Program-made: the position numbers and the translations under genes | The notes under the pieces: model-generated | The model's database searches: none | Told to the model about the DNA's origin: nothing | What the model saw: the letters and a program-made list of their open reading frames with translations, nothing else | Shown here: positions 44,412-55,934 of the stretch, in pieces | How the letters are laid out: every line of letters starts with the position of its first letter | How positions within the stretch are numbered: the first letter of the stretch is position 1 | Source: Magnolia sinica | Taxonomy: Eukaryota; Streptophyta; Magnoliopsida; Magnoliales; Magnoliaceae | Direction: 5' to 3' | Assembly: GCF_029962835.1 (NCBI RefSeq) | Contig: NC_080582.1 | Span: forward strand, 77,992,177 to 78,056,176 | Length of the DNA: 64,000 nt

Positions 44412-44659
44412 TGTGAATGGTAAAAGATGTTAGTCCAAAAGCAGCTGGTTTAAAAAAAGATTACAAGTAATGCATAAATAGTTTACAACTCATGCTTTAG
44501 AGAGAGGTAAATGAATGCTACACACCATTATTCGCTGTTTCAAACACTTATTCCCATTTTTTGGTGTCTTATAATGCCCTCAACGCTACATTCACCACAC
44601 CGAATATCTCTTTCATACTCCACCTAATTTCAGCTCTATGTTTGTTCCGACCCTGACTT
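44412..44659. other. No gene seen
   Basis: Short spacer upstream of the zinc-finger exon; nothing recognisable. Confidence 0.3.
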
Positions 44660-45025
44660 TGAGGCCGACTGTGATATATGTGACTACATCCATTCCGTCC
44701 ATCCCTATTGAAAGCTCATTTTAGGGCATTATCCAAAAATAAAAATAAAAATTGAAGCAGATCCAAATCCCAGATGAACTATAGTACAGGAAACAACAGT
44801 GATTGACCATCAAAAACTTGTTGTGGGCTACAAAAGATTTAGATCAAGGTGATATTTGTGTGGTCTCTTCGTCTACATGCTTGTGACCTTATCAACAGGT
44901 TGGATTGCAAATGAATCCATTAAAATGGTTGGACAATGTATTTAAAGCTATTTGGAATGTCGTGGTCATGTACACATTTGGTGGTCGGAGTGGATTTCAC
45001 GTAAAGACCATGGAGGGCCCACCCA
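44660..45025 (+). mobile_element. Mutator-like MITE, partial
   Basis: Shares with the copy at 1510-1905 the phrases ATGTGACTACATCCATTCCG, GAAAGCTCATTTTAGGGCAT and TTGTGACCTTATCAACAGGT. The two belong to the same subfamily. The right arm is decayed. Confidence 0.6.
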
Positions 45026-45109
45026 CGCGAAAACCCAATTGGCAGCAGTAACAAGGCCCATTAAAGAAGAAGAAGAAAAAGAAGTATAATATTTGAAAAG
45101 GAGAGCTTA

Positions 45110-46720
45110 AAATGTCCTAGAGGGGGGTGAATAGGACAATACCAAATAATCGAAATAAGTGCTGAATATGTAAATAAAGCAAAGATCTCAATTGCTTAAG
45201 TATTGAAACGTTAATTCCAAATAATTCGTAAGACAACCTTCACTTAAAGTTTTAGACATGACAATCTTATTTCACGAATTTCTTTAAAATCAAAACATCA
45301 AACTTGCAAGAGTAAAATAAAATATTACAACATTCACCACGTAACTGAAATTAAATACAATCAATTCACCACAAATAAAATAAAGGCATTCACCACTTAA
45401 CACCAAGAATTATAGTGATTCGGTGCTTTAAAAACAGCCACACCTACTCCACTCCCAAAATTACTTCCCTTGTAATTTTGGCTTTCACTATGAAAGGGTT
45501 TTCTCGAATTCACTTTAATAACCTTATACAATTCTTGTGATTTTCACGGGCTATCACAATCAAACCCAAACTAAGATTTTACAAGCTATCTTAGACAAAA
45601 CCTTAACTGAGACTTTAACAGGCTATCTCAGAAAAACCTAAAAGATTTTAGAAGACGTATCAGAAGCTTGTACGAGAACGACCTCTTTCTTGAATGTAGA
45701 TTGTTCCTTATTCAGTCAGATAGAAATGGTCTAGAGTTCTATTGATTTTAATTAAGTTAAATCCAAAGGCTACTTGAATTAATTCTCTTGGATCTCAAAA
45801 GAATAGTATAGTTTACTCTCTTTAGAATCAAACTTAAAAGCTTTGAGAAAAATGGAATTAAAAAAAGCTATATAAATTAAATTATAAATACCATTCAATA
45901 GCTTGCTAATAACTTGAGCTTCTCTCTCTCTCTTTAAGGAGGATTTTCATAATAAACTTGAGTAATTCGGAATGAGAGAAGAACTCGATTTATAGGTAAA
46001 GAAGTTGGAACTTCGACTAGCTTAAGTTCAATGGATTTGATTCAATGGACTTCAGATCGCGTGAGATAAGATTTATCTAAAATTCGACTGGCCCGAGGTC
46101 AACTTCGGCTCGCTGAACAGCCCAGTTCGGCTAGCCGAATTTGCCCTTTGGCTAGCCAAATTCTCCCAAATTCCAAAAGATGTTGTTGTTGGAATTTGAT
46201 CTGAACTTTCTCAAGCTAGCCAAATTTCAAGCTCCGGCTAGTCAAACCAAAACTCGGGTTAGCCGAATTTGCAACAAAAATTAGTTGTTGCTTCAAACTT
46301 GAAGTTGAGCTGGCCGAGAAAGCTTAGGCTAACCGAACTAAAAGTTAAGTTGGCCAAATTCCAGACAAAAATAAGCATAAAAACCCAAAATAATACATTT
46401 TTAAAAGTACCTAGTCTTAAGGTCTTTCTAGGGTTTTATACCACTTGAGATATATCAAATATCTATTCTTCTTAACTTGACTTAAACTAAGTCTCGGACT
46501 TCATCTTGACTTTGAGCTTGATCTTTTCTTAAACATTAGTCGATCTTTAGCTTAATCTTTTCTTGAGAATGGACCGGTCTTGAGCTTATCTTCTCTTGAT
46601 TTTGACCTAGATCTTCTCTTGAACATAGACCGCTCTTGAAAATCTATTATCAAGTTATTTTGTCTGTACAAATTTTGACAACTAAAGTGTGCTCAACATT
46701 TTAGCACTTACAATATTTTA
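45110..46720. repeat. LTR-like non-coding stretch (family unknown)
   Basis: Opens with TGTCCTAGAGGGGGGTGAAT, a purine-tract/LTR-start-like phrase widespread in plants, and closes near CAACATTTTAGCACTTACA. At 46090-46375 the motif GGCTAGCCGAATT and its variants recur about eight times in both orientations. No coding domain, partner LTR or target duplication was found, so a solo LTR is only a possibility. Confidence 0.35.
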
Positions 46721-47160
46721 TTATCTACCTCGGCCAGTTTGCTAATTACTAATAGATTACCTATTCCTGATAATTGCAACAGGACAGGCCCAATTGAGGT
46801 ACGTTCAACCCAGGCCCACATAGTAAATCCCAGGCCAGGTTGAATTTAATATTAACAACAAAATAGAGCCTACCCAAGTTGTGGGGCCAACGTTATCAAA
46901 CAACGAGACAGATAACCCCTCTCCCCCTACAGGAGATTAATAGAAAATAATCGCATAAGGATGCCACCCTTTAGTTTTTAGAGGCCCACCTCACTTTTGT
47001 ACCTCATTGTATACGTGAGGTCCACTCCGAACTTTAGATGTGTAATCTTACATTAGTTACATGGCCAAAAACCAGGCTTATCTGTCATTCAGGTGGGCTA
47101 TACTAAGGGAAACAGTTCGAAGAGAGACGTCCACCCTTGATGCAGAGGTCCTTACCAATT
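46721..47160. other. No gene seen
   Basis: Contains GGCCCAATTGAGGTACGTTC and GCCCACCTCACTTTTGTACC-type phrases near other repeats; no boundaries can be set. Confidence 0.3.
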
Positions 47161-47165
47161 CTACG

Positions 47166-47284
47166 GGTGAGATGAATCGATTTCAAGAAAGAGAGGGATT
47201 GAGGAAGAGGAAAACAGAGGGCTGAGATGAATCGATTTCAAGAAAGAAAGAGGGATTAAGGAAGAGGAAAACAGTGGATTTGAA
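47166..47284. repeat. Tandem duplication of about 56 bp
   Basis: GATGAATCGATTTCAAGAAA then GAGGAAGAGGAAAACAG appears twice in a row. A single related copy lies at about 31367-31425. Confidence 0.8.
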
Positions 47285-47389
47285 AGGAGAGAGAAGAAGA
47301 GAGTGTTTGAAAGGGAAAAGGTTTGGCGCGTCTTTAAAGAATCTTGTTCACACGAGCGGCCGTTGGCTGATTTCTGCATAAACTTTCGT

Positions 47390-47575
47390 GCGCAAGGATG
47401 CTGGGTGGGGCCCACCTCCATGTTTGTGTAAAATCTAATCCGTTCATCCGTTTCGCGAGATCATTTTAGGACGATAAAACAAAAATAGGTTGAATCCAAA
47501 ACTCAAGTGGCCACACAACAGGGAAATTTGTAGAAATAAATTCCTACCGTTGAAAGCTTCCTGTGCTCCACCAAA
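47390..47575 (+). mobile_element. MITE subfamily 2, left part
   Basis: GATGCTGGGTGGGGCCCACC then TCCATGTTTGTG and GTTCATCCGTTTCGCGAG match the arms of the complete subfamily-2 element at 58830-59337. A perfect GTGGGGCCCAC lies at 47405-47415. Confidence 0.6.
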
Positions 47576-48055
47576 TAAGGTACGGCCCTTACCATAGGCC
47601 CACCTTAATGTATTTATTCTGTATCCACGCCGTCCATCCGTTTTCTTATATAAATTTAGACCATTATTCCAAAAATGAAGTAGATCCAATCGTTAGGTGG
47701 ACCATACCATAAGAAATGGTGGTAATTGAGCATTAATGGCCACTAAAGTTTTGGATCAAGATGATATTTGTTTTTAACCTTAATCCAAGATTATATGAAC
47801 TTATCAACAGATTGGATTGGAAATAAACCCTATAAAAACACTAAGGAGCTTCCTAAGAAGTTTTTAATGGAATAGCGTACAATCACCACCGTTTCCTATC
47901 TTATGGTACACCTGATGATTGGATCTGCTTCGGTTTCAGTTAATAACCTAACATGATCTGGAAAAACGGATGGACGGCGTGGATACAGAATACATATATC
48001 AAGTTCGGCACCACGGGAAGGGACGAACAATCTTGGGTGAGGCGGGGTTATCACC
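47576..48055. mobile_element. Mutator-like MITE, near-complete copy
   Basis: Left arm CACCTTAATGTATTTATTC then TGTATCCACGCCGTCC; right arm GGACGGCGTGGATACAG then AATACATATATCAAG, its inverse. The interior has GGTGGACCATACCATAAG and TTTTGGATCAAGATGATAT. Non-coding. Confidence 0.75.
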
Positions 48056-48139
48056 TAATTCAATCTTTAATCTTGATTCCGCGCGGCATAAAACAGAATC
48101 CGATTGTGTCCGACCCGCACCTGGATAAAAATCCGTCCG

Positions 48140-48400
48140 ACCAGAGCTACTTTGGGGCACGCCGTGATGTATCTATTTATCCACGCCCTCCATTCATTTT
48201 CTTAAGTCATTTTGAGATATTAAACCAAAATTGAAGCAGATTCAACGCTCAAGTGAGCCACACAAGAGATGACTCTTGCATCTAATGCTTCGTGCATGGA
48301 ACGAAGCTCACTTTGAACTAGTACCTTAAAATGATCTCAGAAAGTAGATAAACAGTCTGGATAATCGTATACATCACGGTGGGCCCCATAGGATCTCTGG
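48140..48400. mobile_element. Mutator-like MITE, internally deleted
   Basis: Both arms are present (GCACGCCGTGATGTATCTAT and ATACATCACGGTGGGCCCCA), but the central part found in full copies is missing. Confidence 0.65.
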
Positions 48401-48689
48401 TCGTATGGATTAATGTTTGGGTGGGGTTGGACGCAATATAAATAAAAAACTAAACAGCCCTAGGTTTCTGATGTGGCAGGATCCAATGAACTTGGCAAGT
48501 CGCAGAGCATACACCAGCGGATCGTTCAAAAAAGCAAAAGGGTTTGAAAGCACAATGTTACAAATAATTATAAGTGACATAAATAAAAACAATAAATATT
48601 CCACATGAAATGACCAATAAATGGAGATGTGAGAGGGGAAAGAAGAGACCAGACCCTCTTCGTAAAAGAGATGGTCGGATATCTTCAAC

Positions 48690-49190
48690 CTCCGCCCTAC
48701 TCCATAAGATTTGAACTATTGAGAAAAGTTGTATTGGTTGTATGGATCTATGATGGCTTTGAATAAGTTAGATTTAATTGGATGTAATGTAGGGTTTGAA
48801 TGAGTGACTTGGATGGATGGGTAGATGACCTAGGTAGATTAGGTTGGATTGGATGGGTTCGATGAGTGTCTTGGACAAACTAGATTGGGTTAGATGACTA
48901 GGGTAATTAAGTTGAATAATTTGGATGATTTTTAAAATTAGTAGGTTAGAGTGAGTTGGATGGTAGGTATTAGGTGGGAAGATGGAGGCTAGGTTTTAGG
49001 TGGGAAGATGGTAGAAAATGGAGGATAGGGTTTGGATGGATGGATGCATGGATGGTTGTAGAGATGGTAGAGGGATAAGCGTGAGGTTTGTAGAAAATAG
49101 GTGTTGGAAATGGCTTTGGGCTAGAAATTTAGGTTAGGAAGCTAAAAGTCAAGGGGAAGAATGATAAGAATAGGTGTAGAGAGCTCTCTC
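48690..49190. repeat. Strand-asymmetric GGAT/GATGG-rich tract
   Basis: About 500 bp with very few C on the plus strand and frequent GGATGG, GGTTGGATTGGATGGG and TAGGTGGGAAGATGG phrases. AGGTGGGAAGATGG repeats at about 48975 and 49000. No coding content. Confidence 0.55.
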
Positions 49191-49894
49191 CCCAGCTCTC
49201 TCCCTCTCTCTCTCTGTCTATAGAAAATGAAGGGGGCAGAGGCTTTTATAAATAAGGGTGATGGCAAGATTGTAATTTGGAGTTAGGTAAGGGTTGATAA
49301 TGCCACGTAGAGGGTTTTAATTGGTTAATTGAGACTTAGGGACACATGTCACTCTCTCATTGATACTTGGGGTGGTATTCCATGTAATTTTGAGATATAT
49401 CAAAGATATTTTAGGCAGTGAGTTAACTTTTGTATTTGCTCTTTTTCAAAAATGCTTTTCCTTGATGCACTTGTTTTCACCTACCCTCGTCAGGTGGGCC
49501 CCACCTACCACATGGCATAGTTCGGGCCCACATTGGCTGGCTCTATTTAGACTTCAGTCTCATCTAGTTTTCTAAAATAGTCTTGTAAGGCTTCTCTATT
49601 TTAACTAACCACTGAAGTCAATGGTATGTGCTATACTACACAATCAACTCCAATTTATTGTCTTCTGTAAGGTTTAGATTAACTAAAGCTACTTTGGCTA
49701 TGCTGTTAGGCTTCCATATCTTCCAAAAAAAATTCACAGTTCTCTTTTTCTAGTGGGTATGTGGGGCGTACAATATGTATTCATACCATCCAACCTGCCT
49801 ATAAAATGCATCACCTCAAAAAAAAAAAGAAAAAAAAAATCCTTGGAATCCAAACCATAGTTCCAAATAAAGGTCTATGGTCTTCCCGTGCGGC
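49191..49894. other. No gene seen
   Basis: TC-rich run at 49193-49215, a perfect GTGGGCCCCAC at 49494-49504, and an A-rich patch at 49818-49839. Confidence 0.35.
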
Positions 49895-49895
49895 C

Positions 49896-49926
<31 letters not shown>

Positions 49927-50515
49927 GCTTTGATGCTTTTGTCATCTATCATTTTCTATGTTTATATATGTCCTCTATTGTATGGTTATTAATGCCACTT
50001 TTCTTGATTGAAATACTTGGCATTAATGCAAATAAGAATACTTTCATCTTCTGTAAATAGGATGAATTAAGGAGGGAGTTGGGAATGGATGAGGATCTAC
50101 CTGCAGTTTTACTGATGGGAGGAGGGGAAGGCATGGGCCCGGCCCATTGAGACTACTGCTCAGGCTCTTGGAAATTCATTATATGATGAGAATCTGGGGG
50201 AGCCGATTGGTCAAATCCTTGTAATTTGCGGTTAGAGTAAGAAACTTGCCGGTAGATTATCGTCCATCAACTGGAAGATTCCGGTTCAGGTACATGAGCT
50301 ACCCTTGTATTTGTGCCCAAGATATTTGTTGATTCAGTTTGGTTTGACATTTCTATACTTATTATTAATGAATCTATGATATTTTGCATCATATGGTGTT
50401 GAGAGAGAGAGAGAGAGAGTTTCCACTCGATAGTGATATAGGGAAATCGTAATCAGTAATCAAAGAAGAATATATGGAACTTCAAGCAAAATTGTTGCAA
50501 TAACTGATGATTTTT
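49895..50515 (+). repeat. Inverted partner of the 29.0-29.7 kb segment
   Basis: The same intron-exon-intron segment of MGDG synthase, starting in a (TA)n run and ending at ACTGATGATTTTT. A (GA)n expansion at 50401-50420 replaces GAGAGAGTTTCC of the other copy. Confidence 0.85.
50061..50289 (+). pseudogene. MGD1: MGDG synthase exon, disrupted copy
   Basis: The same exon as 29235-29459, with acceptor CTGTAAATAG and a GT donor (CAGGTACATG). It is 229 bp against 225 because of an extra GGCC after GGCATGGGCCC, and TAG replaces the Arg codon of ICGRNKK. It keeps the conserved KIPVQ ending that the 29-kb copy has changed to KILVQ, so neither copy is simply derived from the other as it stands now. 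Confidence 0.92.
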
Positions 50516-50864
50516 AATAAAACTCCAGAAGATGTCATGACATATTAAGGGAATTAGGATTTTTCCTGTTTCTCCCATTTACCCATTCAAATGTTGATTT
50601 ATTCGTCATAACTTCATATTAATGCGTGTGAATTATGCATAAACATTACAATTCGTATTAATATTTTAAATAAAATAAAATAATAAAAAAAAGTTTTAGA
50701 ATTTTTTGTCATATTTAGGTTTCGGCCTATCTATGCTTTGAGTCAAAATCTCTCTTTAATCTACGTTTTAATTTAACAAAACTCAAAAGGAACAGTCACC
50801 TAAGATACAAAATCCTTGAAAAACCTACGAGTATAGTAATATTATCTCCAGCATCGCCAATAGG
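50516..50864. other. No gene seen
   Basis: AT-rich; nothing recognised. Confidence 0.3.
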
Positions 50865-51378
50865 GAAGTGAATTGGGTCCTGCCTTACCTTGAAGATAAT
50901 CTATCCAAGCAAGGGCTATGTGGGGTACACCGTGATGTATACAGTTTATCTATGTCATTCATCCATTTTTTCTAAATTATTTTAAGATATGAGTTAAAAA
51001 TGAGGCAGATACACAATTTAAGTGGACCACACCACGGAAAGCAACAGTGATAAAGACACCCATCATTGAAACCTTTCAAAGGGCCACTCTCATGTTTAGT
51101 TTCCAACCACCTGTAATTAATCTTATATAGATCCGATGAACTAAAAAAAATACAAATATTAGCTTAATCAAAAACTTTTGTAGCTCCCAAGAAATTTTTA
51201 ATGGCAGATGTTCAATCCTCAATGTGTCATCCCTCCAGCCCTAGATCTACTTAAATTTTTTTATTTATACCTAAAAATTATCTTTAAAAAATGAATGGTC
51301 GGTGAGGATAAAACTCAGACATCACGTTGGCCCCATGTACCCATAAGCAGATTATCATTGAGGCGGGGCAAGATGCAA
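50865..51378. mobile_element. Mutator-like MITE, full-length, diverged
   Basis: Left terminus GGGAAGTGAATTGGGTCC and right terminus, inverted, GGGAACTTGATTGCATC. Flanks GCCAATAGG and ACCAATAGC may be a decayed 9-bp target duplication. The interior has AGTGGACCACACCACGG. Arms are diverged, so this is an old copy. Confidence 0.65.
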
Positions 51379-51789
51379 TCAAGTTCCCACCAATAGCATG
51401 CAACCCTTATATTGTCCAAAGGCCATATATCTCCAAATGTAGCCAATGATATCTAATCTATCGGCAATAATTGGAATTTTTTTATATTACTCACCATTTT
51501 TATATTATAATTTGACCAATATTTAACAATAATAATAATAATAATAATGCACCTAAATCATGTGGCACTCAATCAGTCAATCCTCATCATAGCCTACGCT
51601 TTCAAATCTCCATCAAAAGCATGGCCCATCTTGGGCTGCTCTCGAGACTTGATTGTCCACAAGCTGTTTCTTTTTTCGGCCTGAAAATCAAAGTCAAGTG
51701 GCTACTTTTAATATATATTTCTTTAGGTTCATACATATTAGGCTTGGATTTAACAATCCATAGCATTGATAATTGATATTATTGGGCCA
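51379..51789. other. No gene seen
   Basis: Includes a short (AAT)n run near 51530; nothing else recognised. Confidence 0.3.
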
Positions 51790-52275
51790 CTCTAGATTGC
51801 CAATTCAAGAATCTCAGTCCAATGGTTTGGTCGAACAAGTGGATGGTTGCAAGAAAGTATAGCAACGTATGGTACATATTCAACCTAAAATCCGTTAATA
51901 TTTTATGGGTAAGATCTTTTGATCTTGGGGATTTTGATTCATGGGCCATCCATTGTGGGACCCACCATATCTATGGTTTGGATCACTTAGCTAGGAACCA
52001 TTGTGTGGATGTCGTGCCGCGATGTCAGAAGCGAGTTGGCGGTGAAAATGCAAACATTATCCTGATTCAAAACTTCTGTGCCCCACCAATATTTCAACTG
52101 AGGACATTCAATCCTCACGTTTTCGCTCATTTTTGACCTAATCTCCTAAAATGATCTCAAAAAACGGATTGATGGGGTGGATTTCTCACGAACATCACGG
52201 TGGACCCCACCTAGGTTTCGAGCGCAGTAACTTCACGCGAAAGGCTTTCCCAGGAAATCAGCGGAGTCGGAGCTA
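51790..52275. mobile_element. MITE subfamily 2, right part
   Basis: Ends in GGATTTCTCACGAACATCAC, GGTGGACCCCACC, then GCGAAAGGCTTTCCCAGGA and AATC, matching the right arm of 58830-59337. The left portion is diverged. Confidence 0.5.
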
Positions 52276-52332
52276 TGCGAAAACGATTGATACTCTGGCG
52301 GAGAGTGATGGTTCATATGCATCCACTGAAAA

Positions 52333-52396
52333 TATAAACACGTGGCTTCCCTTAAAACTAAAAATATAAACATGTGGCTTCTCTTAAAACTAAAAT
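52333..52396. repeat. 32- to 34-bp tandem duplication
   Basis: AATATAAACACGTGGCTTCC then CTTAAAACTAA is followed at once by AATATAAACATGTGGCTTCT and CTTAAAACTAA. Confidence 0.85.
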
Positions 52397-54009
52397 TAAA
52401 TGGTCTAAATCATGGGTTCCCGTTTAAATGGGTAGTAAAGAAAACATTACATTGAATCGATATCTTGACTGGCAGATCGGTGGACATCTAATGAATTGTC
52501 AAGATGAAAATTAATCAATGGTCAAAATTAGACAAATAAATGTCCATTAATCAGTTTCTATGAATGTGTAAAATGCCTGATTTTGGGGTTATGAACTATA
52601 TGTATGTGTCCCACCATTTGGATGGTTGATTTTATTTACATCTGTTCCACGCATACAATTTCTGAGTGCGTGTTTTATGTTTTTTATGCTCTCTTCATTC
52701 ATCTAATTTTGAGTAGTAATGACAAGACGATTTAAAATTAAAGAATTTTATGTTTAATTCTTTACACATAAAATATGTATAAATTGCAAGAAGTATAAAT
52801 TCTAACAAGTGCAAACAAAATTAGATGAGCTAATTAGTGATATTAGAATATATCTCTAACTCCTAATTCTATATGCAATCATAAAAAATTAATCAATCTT
52901 AAATTACTCGCAATCTTAAAAGCTTTAAAACTTATGAAAACAATAAACATAAAATAATTAATATCATATACAAATTAATAAATTATATAAAGAATAAAAC
53001 AAGATCACTCATATTAACACATACCAATATTTTGTCAGTTTACTCCAACATCTCAATTTTCCTAAACACAACATCTTAAGAAATTAAAACCATTTATGTT
53101 AATATCAAAATATTAAAATAAACAATTAATCATCTAAATTTGTTCGTTGAATAAAAAAAAATCTAAAGAAACTCACAAATGAATTTCTTTGCCTCTCAAA
53201 TTTATAGACTCACACCTTTCACATACACAAGCTTTTATATCACACAAAATGAATTGAGTTGGGTATGATGCTCAAATGAATGAACACATGAGAACATTTT
53301 GATATGAATAGGGATTGGCTTTGGTAGATATTGAACGCATGGTAAGGTGACTTATTCATCAAGACCGTCAATCTAGTTTCTCACTTGTAGATTGAAAAAT
53401 GGTTCAAGATAGACATTCATAAGATGATTGTATCCATCTGGTTAGTGAGTGGCCTTCAAAGGAACAACAGTCCACATTTGGTAGAGAAAAGTGAATGCAT
53501 GAGTATGAATGTCTAATATACATGATTTCTGAAATACAGGCCATCTGTAATTGATATCCAGGTATATATGGACGGCTCTGATTCAATGCATCACTCTGCC
53601 ATGCCTACCATGTAAAGATGGTTCTACCATGTCCTTTGTTATCAGAGACTGAAGGCAATGTAGGCCTCGATGTATATCCTTTTCAATTTACTAACTCAAA
53701 ATTATTCAATAGTGTTTTCCTGAAGCTAGAAAAAAAAGAAGTTGAAATAAAACATGAAATTAATTAGATGAATGAAGGGAGCATAAAAAAACATATTACT
53801 ACTCCGTACCTGTCCCATCCCTGGGATGATTTATGCAGCAGCATGACAAGACGATTCGGTAGGCCGGTAGTAAGCTGCAATCAGGGCCGTCCATCTACCG
53901 TTCCCTGTGATGGATGGTGTACGTTTCAAAAAAGAAAAGCTATTATACAATCCTATCCGCAGGTTGATTCCACAACAACATTTGCTTAATAAGGTAGTTC
54001 TACAACTAC
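52397..54009. other. No gene; AT-rich DNA
   Basis: A very AT-rich block at 52680-53200 with no coding frame. From 53200 to 54009 the sequence is unique-looking, and nothing is recognised. Confidence 0.45.
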
Positions 54010-54420
54010 GTGGTGGACCCATGTGCGCATGAAAATCCACTCCATCCATCACGTGAGGACTCTCTTGATCTCCTTTGTGGCCAAAAATCAGGTGGACCGC
54101 ACCATGTAAAATGATATCACAACCACTAAAATCGCTTGGCGTGGCCCACTTGAGTTTTGAAATGACATGATTATTTAAGAGTCCATTCATCTTGGTGCGA
54201 TGAATCTTACGAATGTATTGGATGGAATATACAAAATACGGTGGGCCCCACACAATCAGAAAGTTTTTAATGGTGGGCATCCCCATCCCAACTATCCCAG
54301 ATGGTGTGACCCACCTGTGTTTTTGGTCAATCTGATATCGATGCAAATGAAGTTGAAGGAGTGCGCCTTATGTTGTGGGCCCTACATCATGGTGGCCCAT
54401 TGAATATGTGCGGTGCACAG
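54010..54420. mobile_element. MITE-like DNA with GTGGGCCCCAC
   Basis: ACGTGGTGGACCCATGTGCG at the left and GTGGGCCCTACATCATGGTG at the right, with a perfect GTGGGCCCCAC at 54241-54251 in the middle. The related block at 15.96-16.6 kb has the same layout. Boundaries are uncertain. Confidence 0.45.
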
Positions 54421-54427
54421 GAACGGT

Positions 54428-54514
54428 GGGGTATGTTTGGTTGCTCCAAATAGCATGAAATTTCATTATATCTTAAAATATCATGATATTTGGTACGGCC
54501 AAACACACCCTTAA
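54428..54514. mobile_element. Very short MITE with GTTTGG ends
   Basis: GGGGTATGTTTGGTTGCTCC at the left and GGCCAAACACACCC at the right are imperfect inverses, about 87 bp apart. The centre holds ATATCTTAAAATATCATGAT. Confidence 0.55.
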
Positions 54515-55152
54515 CCAAGAGTTCGCTTTCAACTCTCTTTCTCCAAATGCTTAAACCATGTTAGTTAAGTTATTTATGAAGGCTAGACCAACTTGATTTT
54601 TGGACCATTTCACATAAAAGTTGTAAAAGAAGATAAAGAGAGAGAGAGATGGGAAAGATGAAATCATTTATGTCTCTACGTAATAAGGAAAGGTTTGTCA
54701 AGTGCACATGCATATGTAAGAGGACCACTTACCTCATGTGCTAAGCTGGCACGGATGATCCAATCGGTCCATTCGGTAGGGGTGGACCCGGCTAGGCCCT
54801 AGTCCCCTAAGCCTGGGCCCTCTTAAGTTTTAAAAGGCCCTTCGCACTAGGCTTGAATGATAGGGATAAGTCGGCTCATTAGGAAAAAGAGTAAATGACC
54901 AAACGTCTGAAAGAGTCATGGTAGAAGTAATACGTTTGGACATTTTCATTATACATGACGAGTCCCATCATATAAATGGTTTTAATCATAGAAATATTAT
55001 CTTACATTTTACATGTGGGTGACCTATTTTATGATTAGACTAGACTATAAACATAGACCAATGGCCTATTTTTCGAGCATAGCTCTAGCCATCGAGCCAA
55101 CTTTAGGGTCCCAAGGCCTAACCCTAAACGGCCATGCTAGGCCACTTGACCC
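54515..55152. other. No gene seen
   Basis: Contains a GA run near 54636, CCTAGTCCCCTAAGCCTGGG-type phrases near 54800, and at 55144-55152 the left target duplication of the MITE that follows. Confidence 0.35.
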
Positions 55153-55761
55153 AGAAGTGGATTAGCTGGTGTACCTCACACCAGCTATATAGCTGCTGTA
55201 TGTATGTGTCATGCGAAGACGAGCACTGATGCTCCTCGAGCTTTGAGTTGTACCAATGGTTCAAAGGAGATCAAAGTTTTATGGGCCCCACAGTGATGTA
55301 TTTATTATATCTACACCATTCATCTATTTTTAGAGATCATTTTAGAGCATTATCCAAAAAATGAATCATATCCAAAGATCATCTGGACCACACCATAAAT
55401 TGCAACGAAGATCATGATTTTCACTGTTAAAAAATTTGCAGGGCCCACCATAATGTTTACTTTCCATCTAATCTGTTCATAAGGTCACAAATACCTGAAT
55501 GAAGAAAAAAAATAAATTTCATATTGATCCAAAACTTCTATGACCCCAAAAAGGGTTTCAATGGTAGACGTTCACTCCCCCAATGTGGTCCACTTTATAA
55601 TTAGATCTGTCTTATTTTTCCTCTCAAGCCTTAAGACGAGCTCGCCAGATGGATGGACGGTTTGGATATAACACATACCTCATGATCAGACCCACAGAAC
55701 TTGCTGATGTCAATGCAGCAGCTATATAGCTTGTGTGAGGTACACCAGCCAATCCGCTTCC
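55153..55761. mobile_element. Mutator-like MITE, complete reference copy with TSD
   Basis: Best-preserved copy. Left end AGAAGTGGATTAGCTGG then TGTACCTCACACCAGC; right end, inverted, GGAAGCGGATTGGCTGG then TGTACCTCACACAAGC. Both continue TATATAGCTGCTG. ACTTGACCC flanks both sides (55144-55152 and 55762-55770), a 9-bp target duplication; with adjacent bases the shared stretch is 11 bp. Long inverted ends plus a 9-11 bp duplication place the family in the Mutator superfamily. No coding capacity. The interior carries the same GGACCACACC, ATAATGTTTACTTTCCATCT and AGATGGATGGACGG phrases as the other copies. Confidence 0.88.
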
Positions 55762-55770
55762 ACTTGACCC

Positions 55771-55934
55771 ACATTTTTTAATGTTGTTGCCCAAATAGAG
55801 GATGCATGTAGGGCTAACAAGCTTATAGTTCAACATCACACCTGGTTAAACAAAGTCATTTATCCGTTGCCAGCAATGATAGTCATGTGCATATACTGAA
55901 AGATTTACACTTATATAGCATGTTTGGATTGGGG
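55771..55934. other. Spacer between MITEs
   Basis: Unique-looking sequence; nothing recognised. Confidence 0.3.

Noticed and set aside
45110-46720. Definite solo LTR
   Set aside because: No 5-bp target duplication or TG..CA pair could be matched, so it is listed only as LTR-like.
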